A stretch of DNA of 64,000 nucleotides from the NCBI RefSeq assembly GCF_900143205.1, contig NZ_FRDH01000005.1, forward strand, positions 1 to 64,000, written 5' to 3'. Every line of letters begins with the position of its first letter. Positions within the stretch are counted from its first letter, which is position 1. Source of the stretch: Butyrivibrio hungatei DSM 14810. Its GTDB lineage: Bacteria > Bacillota > Clostridia > Lachnospirales > Lachnospiraceae. The translations under genes were made by a program, and so were the position numbers. Under the pieces are notes generated by a model. It did not search any database. It was not told the origin of the DNA and worked only from the letters and a program-made list of their open reading frames with translations. Positions 43,467 through 51,269 of the stretch are shown here, piece by piece.

Positions 43467-44021
43467 ATGATAACGACGTTGGAGACAGACAGACTGATAC
43501 TAAGAGGCTGGCAGGATGAAGATGCTGCCAGTCTTTATAAGTATGCCAGTGATGAAAGAGTGGCGTATAGTGCTGGTTGGATACCACACCTGGATGAAGG
43601 CTATTCTAGGGCCATCATCAGGACTGTGTTAAAAAAGCCGGAGACCTATGCTATCTGCCTTAAGGGACATAAAAACGAGCCTATAGGCAGTATTAATCTT
43701 GATCTCTATGGAAATGAAAATAAAAAGCTTGGACAGAGTGAAGGCGAAATAGGATTCTGGGTAGGCTATCCGCATTGGGGAGAGGGCATTGCACCTGAGG
43801 CTGTAAAGGAACTTTTACGTCACGGTTTTGAAGACTTAAGGCTTCATCAGATATACTGCGGTTATTTTTTGGGAAACCACAATTCTGAGCGTGTTCAGGA
43901 GAAGTGTGGTTTTGTTTTTCACCACGTAGAGCCTCACGTAAAAGTCCTTATGTTAGAAGAAGAAAGAATAGAGTACATCAACGCTATATCCTTAGATAGG
44001 TGGAAAAAATTAAACGATTAA
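43467..44021 (+). CDS. GNAT acetyltransferase, RimJ/RimL-like
   Basis: 184 residues. LETDRLILRGWQDEDAASLYKY at the start and EIGFWVGYPHWGEGIAPEAV (acetyl-CoA-binding loop, Q/R-x-x-G-x-G/A equivalent) followed by HQIYCGYFLGNHNSERVQEKCGF are the RimJ/RimL group marks. It transfers acetyl from acetyl-CoA to an amino group, target unknown. It starts one base after the previous stop and has no separate ribosome binding site, so translation is probably coupled. Confidence 0.82.
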   Translation: MITTLETDRLILRGWQDEDAASLYKYASDERVAYSAGWIPHLDEGYSRAIIRTVLKKPETYAICLKGHKNEPIGSINLDLYGNENKKLGQSEGEIGFWVGYPHWGEGIAPEAVKELLRHGFEDLRLHQIYCGYFLGNHNSERVQEKCGFVFHHVEPHVKVLMLEEERIEYINAISLDRWKKLND

Positions 44022-44024
44022 CTA

Positions 44025-44053
44025 TTACAAAATAATTAAGATTATGGTATAAT
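44025..44053 (+). promoter_or_regulatory. Promoter of the CarD-like gene
   Basis: TTACAA (44025-44030), 17-base spacer and TATAAT (44048-44053) with TG before it. It lies in the 140-base leader of the CarD-like gene. Confidence 0.7.
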
Positions 44054-44066
44054 GATGCTACGCCGC

Positions 44067-44093
44067 AAAATTCCGAGAAAGTTGGAATTTTTT
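44067..44093 (+). terminator. Attenuator-like hairpin in the CarD leader
   Basis: An 8-bp stem (44067-44074 with 44084-44091, AAAATTCC/GGAATTTT), 9-base loop, and T-run to 44093. It sits between the promoter and the gene, so only readthrough transcripts would be translated. Confidence 0.5.
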
Positions 44094-44106
44094 ATATCCT
44101 TTAAGG

Positions 44107-44120
44107 TGAAAGCGCTTTCA
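44107..44120. promoter_or_regulatory. CcpA-type cre palindrome in the CarD leader
   Basis: TGAAAGCGCTTTCA is a perfect 14-base palindrome and fits the CcpA consensus TGWNANCGNTNWCA. It lies about 50 bases after the predicted start point, where CcpA would act as a roadblock. Confidence 0.65.
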
Positions 44121-44161
44121 TGACATCATGGCAGATTGTTTTTTTCAGAAGGAGGAACAAT

Positions 44162-44680
44162 ATGTTAAATGTAGGAGAGTGCGTAATTTACGGTAGTCAT
44201 GGTTTGTGTAGAGTACAAGAGATTCTTGTACCATCGTTTCTTGAGAGGGGAAATGAGAAGCAGTATTACATGATGGTTTCTGCCGTTGATGCGGGCAGTG
44301 TTCTCTATGTGCCAGTTGATGGTGCTGAGGACAAGGTTCGTGAAGTTATGAGCGCTGATGACGCCGAAGGATTGATTGACGAAATTGATGTGATCGAGGA
44401 AATGGATCTTCCGGAGGGCAAGAAAGCTGAGCCCGCTATCGCTGAAGTAGTCAAAAGAAATATTGCTGACGAAATGATGAGCCTTGTCAAAGCATTACAC
44501 AAAATCAAGGCTATTCGTGAGGCTGAAGGTAAGAAGTTTGCTGCATTAAATGAGAGATACTTAAATATAGCTGAAAAGCTTCTTTATACTGAAATGGCCT
44601 TTGCTCTTAAAACAGAAAAAGATGAAGTAAAGAGCAGAGTTGTCTATGAGCTATCACAATTACCATTAGAGACTGCATGA
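44162..44680 (+). CDS. CarD-family transcriptional regulator
   Basis: 172 residues. The N-terminal CarD/CdnL domain (1-60: VGECVIYGSHGLCRVQEIL, then YYMMVSAVDAGSVLYVPVD) is the RNA-polymerase-binding fold also found in Mfd. The C-terminal helical part has a Lys- and Glu-rich region. CarD proteins bind the polymerase beta subunit and help or hinder open complex formation. ATG 44162 has AAGGAGG upstream, so the longer frame from 44120 is wrong. The leader carries a promoter, a terminator-like hairpin and a cre site. Confidence 0.83.
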   Translation: MLNVGECVIYGSHGLCRVQEILVPSFLERGNEKQYYMMVSAVDAGSVLYVPVDGAEDKVREVMSADDAEGLIDEIDVIEEMDLPEGKKAEPAIAEVVKRNIADEMMSLVKALHKIKAIREAEGKKFAALNERYLNIAEKLLYTEMAFALKTEKDEVKSRVVYELSQLPLETA

Positions 44681-44700
44681 TTGCAGTCTCTTTCTTATTT
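44668..44700 (+). terminator. Terminator overlapping the CarD stop codon
   Basis: Perfect 10-bp stem (44668-44677 with 44682-44691, AGAGACTGCA/TGCAGTCTCT) with the TGA in its 4-base loop, then TTCTTATTTT. Confidence 0.75.
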
Positions 44701-44727
44701 TGCAGGAAAAATAAGAATATGTTGCAT

Positions 44728-44749
44728 TGCACTATTCTTAATTAGTGCA
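44728..44749. promoter_or_regulatory. Short inverted repeat before the AlaX gene
   Basis: TGCACTA (44728-44734) is an exact inverted copy of TAGTGCA (44743-44749). The right half lies at the -35 position of the promoter at 44768, so it could be an operator. Confidence 0.35.
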
Positions 44750-44764
44750 GTAAAGTGTGTTTTA

Positions 44765-44773
44765 TGCTAAAAT
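44765..44773 (+). promoter_or_regulatory. Extended -10 promoter of the AlaX-like gene
   Basis: TGCTAAAAT (44765-44773) is an extended -10 box. A -35 is not convincing. The start point should fall at about 44780, on or next to the ATG at 44781. Confidence 0.45.
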
Positions 44774-44780
44774 ATTCCCC

Positions 44781-45974
44781 ATGGATAATACATTAGAACT
44801 ATATTATGAAAGTGCATATATTAAAGAATTTGACGCTGAGGTTATTTCCTGTCAGGAAGGAAATAACGCTAAGTACGAGGTTGTTCTTGATAAAACAGCT
44901 TTTTTCCCTGAACAGGGTGGACAAACGTCTGATATAGGATGCCTTATTGATGAGGAGCAAAAAGAACACAAGGTGCTACATACGTCTATATCATCTGGTG
45001 AAGGCCTGATAAGGCATATTACAGATTCACCAATAGCCAAAGGAACCAAAGTCCACGGCTGTATTGACTGGGAACACAGATTTAGCAATATGCAGCAGCA
45101 CACAGGAGAACATATCTTTTCAGGAATAGTTCATTCAAGATATGGCTTTGAAAACGTTGGATTTCACTTAAGCGATTCAGAAGTTACCATGGATTACAGC
45201 GGTGTCCTCACGGAAGAAGACATCAGGGACATTGAGCTTGAGGTTAACAAGGCTATTTGGGCTAATGTGGAAGTTATCTGTGAATTTCCTGATGCTGATA
45301 AGCTTAGCACTATAGATTACAGGAGCAAGAAGGAACTGTCAGGAGATGTGCGTATAGTTACGATTCCCGGCTACGATGTTTGCGCCTGCTGCGCGCCACA
45401 TGTTTTGAAGACAGGAGAGATCGGCCTTTTGAAGGTCGTTGGCCTTCAGAATTACAAGGGCGGCGTCAGAGTTAATATTTTATGCGGAGGGAGAGCTCTT
45501 GAATATGTAAATTCCCAGCAGAATATAGTAAAAGAGCTGGTTTCTATTTTTACCACCTCTGAAGAAAAGATAGTAGATTCAGTTAAAAAGCTATCAGATG
45601 AAAACATAAGCTCAAAACAGAAGCTGGCAGAAGCCATGGATGAGCTTGTTGGTTATGAACTAAAAGAGATAGATCCATCAAAGGAGGACGTCTTTTTATT
45701 CAAGCCTTCCACATATGATGGCAACACTATGCGCAAGATGGTTAATGCGCTTTCTCAGGCTCATGGTGGATATTGCGGTGTCTTTGCCGGCGACGATGTG
45801 GAAAACTACAGGTATATAATCTCCACGGGAGCTTTAGGAAAGGATCTTAAGGCTGTTCAGGAATTATTAAAGAATGAATTTGCGGCCAGAGGCGGTGGAA
45901 ACGCCAAGATGATCCAGGGAAGCATAGAAAAGCTAAATGTACAGGAACTGTTAAATAAATTAGAGCAGCTTTAA
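44781..45974 (+). CDS. AlaX-like alanyl-tRNA editing protein with DHHA1 domain
   Basis: 397 residues. The editing site shows QQHTGEHIFSG (HxxxH) and CACCAPHVLKTGEIG (Cys and His), which bind zinc; the opening DKTAFFPEQGGQTSD is the AlaRS editing-domain start. A coiled coil (about 255-300) and a DHHA1-type end (GGYCGVFAGDD ... FAARGGGNAKMIQGS) complete the AlaX-L form. It hydrolyses Ser-tRNA-Ala or Gly-tRNA-Ala in trans. The ATG at 44781 has no ribosome binding site. Confidence 0.85.
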   Translation: MDNTLELYYESAYIKEFDAEVISCQEGNNAKYEVVLDKTAFFPEQGGQTSDIGCLIDEEQKEHKVLHTSISSGEGLIRHITDSPIAKGTKVHGCIDWEHRFSNMQQHTGEHIFSGIVHSRYGFENVGFHLSDSEVTMDYSGVLTEEDIRDIELEVNKAIWANVEVICEFPDADKLSTIDYRSKKELSGDVRIVTIPGYDVCACCAPHVLKTGEIGLLKVVGLQNYKGGVRVNILCGGRALEYVNSQQNIVKELVSIFTTSEEKIVDSVKKLSDENISSKQKLAEAMDELVGYELKEIDPSKEDVFLFKPSTYDGNTMRKMVNALSQAHGGYCGVFAGDDVENYRYIISTGALGKDLKAVQELLKNEFAARGGGNAKMIQGSIEKLNVQELLNKLEQL

Positions 45975-45997
45975 GGTTTTGACATAAGAGGAAAATT

Positions 45998-46714
45998 ATG
46001 AAAAAAGGTACAATAGTAGATTTTAGGGATGGATGCAGAGATGCGATTCCAGTATGTCTGGGATATATCGCAGTGTCTTTTGCCTTTGGGATTGAAAGCT
46101 CCAAGATTGGAATGAGTGTATTTCAGGCTATCATGACATCGCTTTTAAATGTCACTAGCGCAGGTCAGTTCTCAGCTCTTGAGATCATAGCAAGAAATGG
46201 AAGCTTTATTGAGCTGGCTATATTGCAGCTTATCATAAATCTTAGATATATGCTCATGAGTACGGCTCTTTCTCAGAAGCTTGATCCAGAGCTTGGAACA
46301 GGCTACAGACTGGGAATATCCTATGGAGTTACTGATGAGATCTTTGCACTTTCTGTATTAAAAAAGGGTAAGCTTTATCCATTATATTCCTATGGCCTTA
46401 TATTTATCTCTGTTTTTGGCTGGGTTCTTGGCACAGGCCTTGGAGCCTTTGCTGGACAGATAATGCCTCAAAGGATCATTAGCTGTCTGGGACTTGCAAT
46501 ATATGGAATGTTTATTGCAATCATCATTCCAGATACCAGAACCAGTAAACCAGTGCTTATGGTTGTAATAGCTGCTATGGCCCTGTCTACTATATTTACA
46601 TTTGCTCCATATTTAAAGGCTATTTCTTCCGGATTTAGAATTATCATCATTACGGTGTTTGTGGCAGCTATAGCCGCAGTCTATGCGCCAGTTAAGGAGG
46701 AAGAGCATGAGTAG
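45998..46714 (+). CDS. azlC: Branched-chain amino acid exporter subunit AzlC
   Basis: 238 residues with about eight membrane helices. DGCRDAIPVCLGYIAVSFAFG opens the protein and LRYMLMSTALSQKL and YGVTDEIFAL are AzlC-family marks. AzlC and AzlD together export branched-chain amino acids and their analogues. Start supported by AGAGGAAAA. The azlD gene overlaps its last eight bases. Confidence 0.88.
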   Translation: MKKGTIVDFRDGCRDAIPVCLGYIAVSFAFGIESSKIGMSVFQAIMTSLLNVTSAGQFSALEIIARNGSFIELAILQLIINLRYMLMSTALSQKLDPELGTGYRLGISYGVTDEIFALSVLKKGKLYPLYSYGLIFISVFGWVLGTGLGAFAGQIMPQRIISCLGLAIYGMFIAIIIPDTRTSKPVLMVVIAAMALSTIFTFAPYLKAISSGFRIIIITVFVAAIAAVYAPVKEEEHE

Positions 46715-47012
46715 AGTATATCTTTATATACTGCTTATGGCAGGTGTTACGTATCTTATCAGGGCGCTGCCTCTTACACTTATCAGAAAAGAGATAAAGA
46801 GTCCTTTTATAAAGTCATTTTTGTATTACGTACCGTATGCTACGCTGGCAGCCATGACATTTCCGGGAATTCTTTCAGCAACCGATCATCTATATTCAGC
46901 GATTGTCGGCTTTGCTGTTGCGCTTATTTTGGCTTTTGAGAAAAAGAGCCTTCTTACAGTTGCAGGTTTTGCCTGCATTACTGCCTTTGTTGTGGAATTG
47001 TTTTTAAGATGA
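46707..47012 (+). CDS. azlD: Branched-chain amino acid exporter subunit AzlD
   Basis: 101 residues with three membrane helices, usual for AzlD. VTYLIRALPLTLIRKEIKS and FLYYVPYATLAAMTFPGIL are the family marks. ATG 46707 has AAGGAGG six bases upstream, inside azlC. A longer frame from 46683 is rejected. Confidence 0.85.
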   Translation: MSRVYLYILLMAGVTYLIRALPLTLIRKEIKSPFIKSFLYYVPYATLAAMTFPGILSATDHLYSAIVGFAVALILAFEKKSLLTVAGFACITAFVVELFLR

Positions 47013-47061
47013 TATGCTATGAGGTAGTATTTTTATATTAGTTTTTTGATGCGAGGTAATT

Positions 47062-47607
47062 ATGCATATTGGAATGGGATATGACGTACATCGTCTGGTA
47101 GAAGACAGGGACCTTATCATCGGAGGAGTTAAGATTCCTTACGAAAAGGGACTTTTGGGACATTCAGATGCGGATGTTCTTTTACATGCTATAATGGATG
47201 CTCTCCTTGGAGCGGCAGCTCTTGGAGATATTGGAAAGCACTTTCCTGATACGGATCCAAAGTACAAAGGTGCTGATTCTATAGCTCTTTTAAAAGAGGT
47301 TGGGAAGATGCTTGACGAAAACAGATTCCTAATTGAGAATATTGATGCTACTATAATAGCTCAGGCTCCTAAGATGAGACCTTACATTGATGAAATGAGA
47401 CAGAATATTGCAGATGCTCTTGATATCGAACTGGCTCAGATCAATGTTAAAGCTACAACAGAAGAGGGACTTGGCTTTACAGGTGAAGGACAGGGAATTT
47501 CCTCACAGGCGATATGTCTTTTGACAAGTCCTATAGAACTTCATTCTCAGAATGTTACCTTCCAGGCAGGCGAGCCAAAGGGCGGCTGCTGTGGAGGATG
47601 CCAGTAA
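47062..47607 (+). CDS. ispF: 2-C-methyl-D-erythritol 2,4-cyclodiphosphate synthase
   Basis: 181 residues against the usual 157-160. [15 protein letters not shown] holds the metal ligands Asp8 and His10. [21 protein letters not shown] and [10 protein letters not shown] follow, and [17 protein letters not shown] ends the core. It makes the cyclic diphosphate of the MEP isoprenoid pathway. A 25-residue extension with [15 protein letters not shown] ends GGCCGGCQ, a Cys-rich tail I do not know from other IspF proteins. No ispD neighbour. Confidence 0.92.
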   Translation: MHIGMGYDVHRLVEDRDLIIGGVKIPYEKGLLGHSDADVLLHAIMDALLGAAALGDIGKHFPDTDPKYKGADSIALLKEVGKMLDENRFLIENIDATIIAQAPKMRPYIDEMRQNIADALDIELAQINVKATTEEGLGFTGEGQGISSQAICLLTSPIELHSQNVTFQAGEPKGGCCGGCQ

Positions 47608-47632
47608 TAGAGGTAAAGGAGAAATATACGAA

Positions 47633-49057
47633 ATGGCTCATGATTTTAACTTTTATAATACCTTATCCAGGAAGGTAGAAGATTTTGTTCCTAAGAAAGC
47701 AGGAAAGGTAGCAATGTATACTTGCGGACCTACTGTTTATCACTATGCTCATATCGGAAATATCCGTACATATATCATGCAGGATGCACTTATCAAGTCA
47801 CTTGAGTATGCTGGATATGATGTTAAGCGTGTTATGAATATCACTGATGTTGGACACCTTTCATCTGATGCTGATACTGGTGAAGACAAGATGCTTGCAG
47901 GTGCTAAGAGAGAGCACAAGACAGTTATGGAGATCGCAAAGTTCTATACAGACGCTTTCTTTACTGACTTTGATGCTGTTGGCAATAAGCGTCCTGATGT
48001 GATCGAGCCAGCTACAAACTGCATTCCTGAGTTTATCAACATGGTGCAGGTCCTTCTTGATAAGGGATTTGCTTATGTTGCAGGTGGTAACGTTTATTTT
48101 GATACCAGCAAGCTCGATGATTACTATGTTTTCTCTTCTGAAGTTGAAAAAGAGCAGTTGCAGATAGGTGTTCGTGATGATGTAGAAGAGGACGTAAACA
48201 AAAAGAATAAGACTGACTTTGTTCTCTGGTTTACAAAGTCTAAGTTTGAAGATCAGGCTCTTAAATGGGATAGCCCATGGGGAGTGGGATATCCAGGCTG
48301 GCACATTGAGTGCTCATGCATTTCAATGAAGCATCTTGGAGAGTATATTGATATTCACTGTGGCGGTGTAGATAATATCTTCCCTCACCATACCAATGAG
48401 ATTGCGCAGTCTGAGAGCTACCTTGGACATAAGTGGTGCAATTACTGGTTCCACAGCAATCACTTAAATGACAGAGCAGGCAAGATGAGCAAGTCAAAGG
48501 GTGCTGTTCTCACAGTATCAGTATTAAAGGAAAAGGGCTATGATCCGCTTGCTTACAGACTTTTCTGCTTACAGTCACATTATCGCAAGCCTTTGGAGTT
48601 CTCTTTTGATGCTCTTGACCAGGTAGTAGCTGTTTATAACAAGCTTGTAAAGAGAGTTTCTGAACTCAAAGAGGATGGAGCAGTAGATGAGGCTGTTAAG
48701 GCTAAGTTTGAGGCTAGCTTCCTCGATGCTGTATGCAATGACCTTAATACTTCTATGGCTATTACTGTTTTATATGATGCACTCAAGGCTGAAACTAACG
48801 ATGCAACTAAGCTTGCACTTGTTGAGAGCTTTGATAAGGTTCTTTCACTTGATCTTATTGGACATGCAAAGGCTCTTAAAGAGGGCGTTTCTGTTGATCC
48901 AGAGCTTGAGGCATATATTCTTGATGCTATTGCACGCAGAACAGAGGCTAAAAAGGCTAAGGATTTTGCAACAGCTGATGCTATCCGTGACGAGCTTCTT
49001 GCAAAGGGAGTAGAGATCAAGGATACAAGAGAAGGAGTAAAATGGCAGCTGGTTTAA
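47633..49057 (+). CDS. cysS: Cysteinyl-tRNA synthetase
   Basis: 474 residues. YTCGPTVYHYAHIGNIRTYI holds the zinc Cys and the HIGH-type motif, WHIECSCIS and CGGVDNIFPHHTNEIAQ supply further zinc ligands, and KMSKSKG is the ATP loop. ATG 47633 is used; the frame from 47552 overlaps ispF and has no site. The ribosome binding site AAAGGAGA lies about 11 bases upstream. It overlaps mrnC by 16 bases. Confidence 0.94.
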   Translation: MAHDFNFYNTLSRKVEDFVPKKAGKVAMYTCGPTVYHYAHIGNIRTYIMQDALIKSLEYAGYDVKRVMNITDVGHLSSDADTGEDKMLAGAKREHKTVMEIAKFYTDAFFTDFDAVGNKRPDVIEPATNCIPEFINMVQVLLDKGFAYVAGGNVYFDTSKLDDYYVFSSEVEKEQLQIGVRDDVEEDVNKKNKTDFVLWFTKSKFEDQALKWDSPWGVGYPGWHIECSCISMKHLGEYIDIHCGGVDNIFPHHTNEIAQSESYLGHKWCNYWFHSNHLNDRAGKMSKSKGAVLTVSVLKEKGYDPLAYRLFCLQSHYRKPLEFSFDALDQVVAVYNKLVKRVSELKEDGAVDEAVKAKFEASFLDAVCNDLNTSMAITVLYDALKAETNDATKLALVESFDKVLSLDLIGHAKALKEGVSVDPELEAYILDAIARRTEAKKAKDFATADAIRDELLAKGVEIKDTREGVKWQLV

Positions 49058-49479
49058 ATGATTATTTAAACGAACAGTTTAATATTAAGGCCCAGGATAT
49101 CAGGACTTATTCTCCTCTGACTCTGGCGTATATCGGAGATGCTATCTTTGATGTGATCATCAGGTCTATTTTGGTAAACAAGGGCAATACTGCGGTCAAT
49201 AAGCTTCACACCAGAGCCAGCAGCATTGTTAAGGCGCCTACACAGGCCAGGATTGTAGCTGCAGTTATGGATGAGCTTACAGAGGATGAGAAAGATATCT
49301 ACAGAAGAGGCCGTAACTCCAAGCCACATACCAAGGCCAAAAATGCCACTACTATGGACTATTTGGAGGCTACAGGTTTTGAAGCGGTAATGGGCTATCT
49401 TTACCTGAAAAATGATATGGATAGAGCCTGTGCTTTGGTCAAGCTTGGTATTGAGAAGCTTGAGCTTGATATTCTATAA
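49042..49479 (+). CDS. mrnC: Mini-ribonuclease III
   Basis: 145 residues. A single RNase III catalytic domain without a dsRNA-binding domain: SPLTLAYIGDAIFDVIIRS carries the signature and acidic metal ligands, and DYLEATGFEAVMGYLYL the second acidic cluster. It trims 23S rRNA precursor ends in B. subtilis. Start codon overlaps cysS and follows GAAGGAG. Confidence 0.92.
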   Translation: MAAGLNDYLNEQFNIKAQDIRTYSPLTLAYIGDAIFDVIIRSILVNKGNTAVNKLHTRASSIVKAPTQARIVAAVMDELTEDEKDIYRRGRNSKPHTKAKNATTMDYLEATGFEAVMGYLYLKNDMDRACALVKLGIEKLELDIL

Positions 49480-49494
49480 AGATGAGGATTTACA

Positions 49495-50244
49495 ATGGAA
49501 GAAAATTTTGAGAGCAGAATCGTAGAAGGACGTAACGCCGTACTTGAAGCTTTTCGCTCAGGCAAGACAATAGACAGGCTCTTTATCCTTGATGGATGTA
49601 AGGATGGTCCTGTACAGACTATATTAAGAGAAGCTAGGAAACATAAGGATACTGTCATAAGCTTTGTTAAAAAAGAGCGCCTTGACCAGCTTTCTGAAAC
49701 TGGCAAGCATCAGGGCGTAATTGCTTATGCTGCTTCTTATGAATATGCTGAAGTGGAGGATATTCTAAAGAGAGCTAAGGATAAGAATGAGGATCCTTTT
49801 ATCATTATTCTTGATAATATCGAAGATCCACACAATCTTGGTGCTATCATTCGTACTGCCAACCTTGCTGGTGCTCATGGGGTTATCATTCCAAAGCACA
49901 GAGCAGTAGGACTTACAGCTACAGTGGCAAAGGCTTCAGCAGGAGCGATAAATTATACACCAGTAGCTAAGGTGACTAATATTGCCCAGACTATTGAGGA
50001 ATTAAAGGATAAGGGTATGTGGTTTGTTTGCGCAGATATGGGCGGAGAGACTATGTACAAGCTTAATCTCAAGGGCTCTATAGGACTTGTTATTGGTAAT
50101 GAAGGAAGCGGAGTTTCAAGGCTTGTTAAGGAAAAGTGTGATATGATCGCATCAATTCCTATGAAGGGCGATATTGATTCTCTTAATGCTTCTGTTGCAA
50201 CTGGAGTTCTCGCTTTTGAGATTGTCAGACAGAGACTGAACTGA
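49495..50244 (+). CDS. rlmB: 23S rRNA 2'-O-methyltransferase RlmB-like (SpoU family)
   Basis: 249 residues. An N-terminal substrate-binding domain (ESRIVEGRNAVLEAF) precedes the SPOUT knot: LDNIEDPHNLGAIIRTANLAG (motif 1), LVIGNEGSGVSRLVKEKCD (motif 2) and IPMKGDIDSLNASVATGVLAFE (motif 3). It methylates the 2'-O of a guanosine in 23S rRNA. Gene order cysS-mrnC-rlmB matches B. subtilis. Confidence 0.9.
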   Translation: MEENFESRIVEGRNAVLEAFRSGKTIDRLFILDGCKDGPVQTILREARKHKDTVISFVKKERLDQLSETGKHQGVIAYAASYEYAEVEDILKRAKDKNEDPFIIILDNIEDPHNLGAIIRTANLAGAHGVIIPKHRAVGLTATVAKASAGAINYTPVAKVTNIAQTIEELKDKGMWFVCADMGGETMYKLNLKGSIGLVIGNEGSGVSRLVKEKCDMIASIPMKGDIDSLNASVATGVLAFEIVRQRLN

Positions 50245-50249
50245 TTGAT

Positions 50250-50873
50250 ATGAGTGAAAACAAGTTTAAAGATATTACAGATGAGCAGCTTATCTTAAGG
50301 ATCCATGATGGCGAAGAGCCAGATGCTATCGATTATTGTATGAATAAGTACAAGAATCTGGTTAAAAAGAAAGCTGGATCCATGTATATTCTTGGGGCAG
50401 ATCGTGATGATCTGATCCAGGAGGGCATGATCGGGCTTTTTAAGGCCATAAGAGATTACGATATAGGCAGAGACGCCAGCTTTATGACATTTGCTGACCT
50501 ATGTATTTCCAGGCAGATGTACTCAGCAATACAGGCTTCTGCCAGAAAAAAGCATGCTCCATTAAATAGCTATATTTCTCTGTATTCTAACAGAGAGGGT
50601 GATGAAGACGATACCGGACTGTTAGAAAATGTCCTGGAATCGGATTCCAGCAATATACCTGAACAGCAGATCATTGATAAAGAAAATCTGATGGCTCTTG
50701 AAAATGCAATTGATAAGGAGCTTAGTTCCCTGGAAAAACAGGTTTTAGATCTTTATATTACGGGAATGAGTGTAAAAAAGATATCTGCCGTTCTTGGAAG
50801 AGATGAAAAGTCAACTGATAATGCTATGCAGAGAATAAGGCACAAACTGAAAAAGTATCTGAATAGGAAATGA
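50250..50873 (+). CDS. sigH: RNA polymerase sigma factor SigH-like
   Basis: 207 residues. Region 2 has DRDDLIQEGMIGLFKAIRDYD and SFMTFADLCISRQMYSAIQ; region 4 has LSSLEKQVLDLYITGMSVKKI and STDNAMQRIRHKL. Similarity and place after rlmB point to SigH, the stationary-phase and sporulation sigma in B. subtilis. rae1 (yacP), which lies between them there, is missing. It starts five bases after rlmB with a weak ribosome binding site, so translation is likely coupled. Confidence 0.85.
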   Translation: MSENKFKDITDEQLILRIHDGEEPDAIDYCMNKYKNLVKKKAGSMYILGADRDDLIQEGMIGLFKAIRDYDIGRDASFMTFADLCISRQMYSAIQASARKKHAPLNSYISLYSNREGDEDDTGLLENVLESDSSNIPEQQIIDKENLMALENAIDKELSSLEKQVLDLYITGMSVKKISAVLGRDEKSTDNAMQRIRHKLKKYLNRK

Positions 50874-50882
50874 AAATAACCC

Positions 50883-50911
50883 TTGACTTTTATTTCTGGT
50901 AATGCTATATT
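50883..50911 (+). promoter_or_regulatory. Promoter of rpmE
   Basis: TTGACT (50883-50888), 17-base spacer with TGC, and TATATT (50906-50911). It gives a leader of about 65 bases with a short hairpin (GCTGT/ACAGC). Confidence 0.75.
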
Positions 50912-50982
50912 GATATAGCTGTTGTTACAGCGGTAACTATAGTTAATAAGAAGATTCTTTGTATATAGAGAGGTGAGAAGAG

Positions 50983-51189
50983 ATGAGACAGGATATTCAG
51001 CCAGAATTCCATCAGGCCACTGTTACTTGCAACTGCGGTAACACATTCACAGTTGGATCAACAAAGAGTGAGATTCACGTAGAAATCTGCTCAAAGTGCC
51101 ATCCATTCTATACTGGCCAGCAGAAGGCTACATCTGCTCGTGGACGTATTGATAAGTTCAACAAGAAATACGGCATGAACAACCAGTAA
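50983..51189 (+). CDS. rpmE: Ribosomal protein L31, zinc-binding form
   Basis: 68 residues, normal. [23 protein letters not shown] and [12 protein letters not shown] hold the four cysteines of the zinc-binding (C+) form, and [11 protein letters not shown] ends it. 50S subunit protein. AGAGGTGAGAAG precedes the start, and a terminator follows at 51213. Confidence 0.95.
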   Translation: MRQDIQPEFHQATVTCNCGNTFTVGSTKSEIHVEICSKCHPFYTGQQKATSARGRIDKFNKKYGMNNQ

Positions 51190-51212
51190 TTCATAGAAAT
51201 GTAGAATAAGAG

Positions 51213-51241
51213 AGGTTGAGGCTAGGGCCTCAACCTTTTTC
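51213..51241 (+). terminator. Terminator of rpmE
   Basis: Perfect 10-bp stem (51213-51222 with 51227-51236, AGGTTGAGGC/GCCTCAACCT), 4-base loop, then TTTTT. Confidence 0.85.
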
Positions 51242-51269
51242 TTTTTCCATTATTTATGCAGAGGTGACT

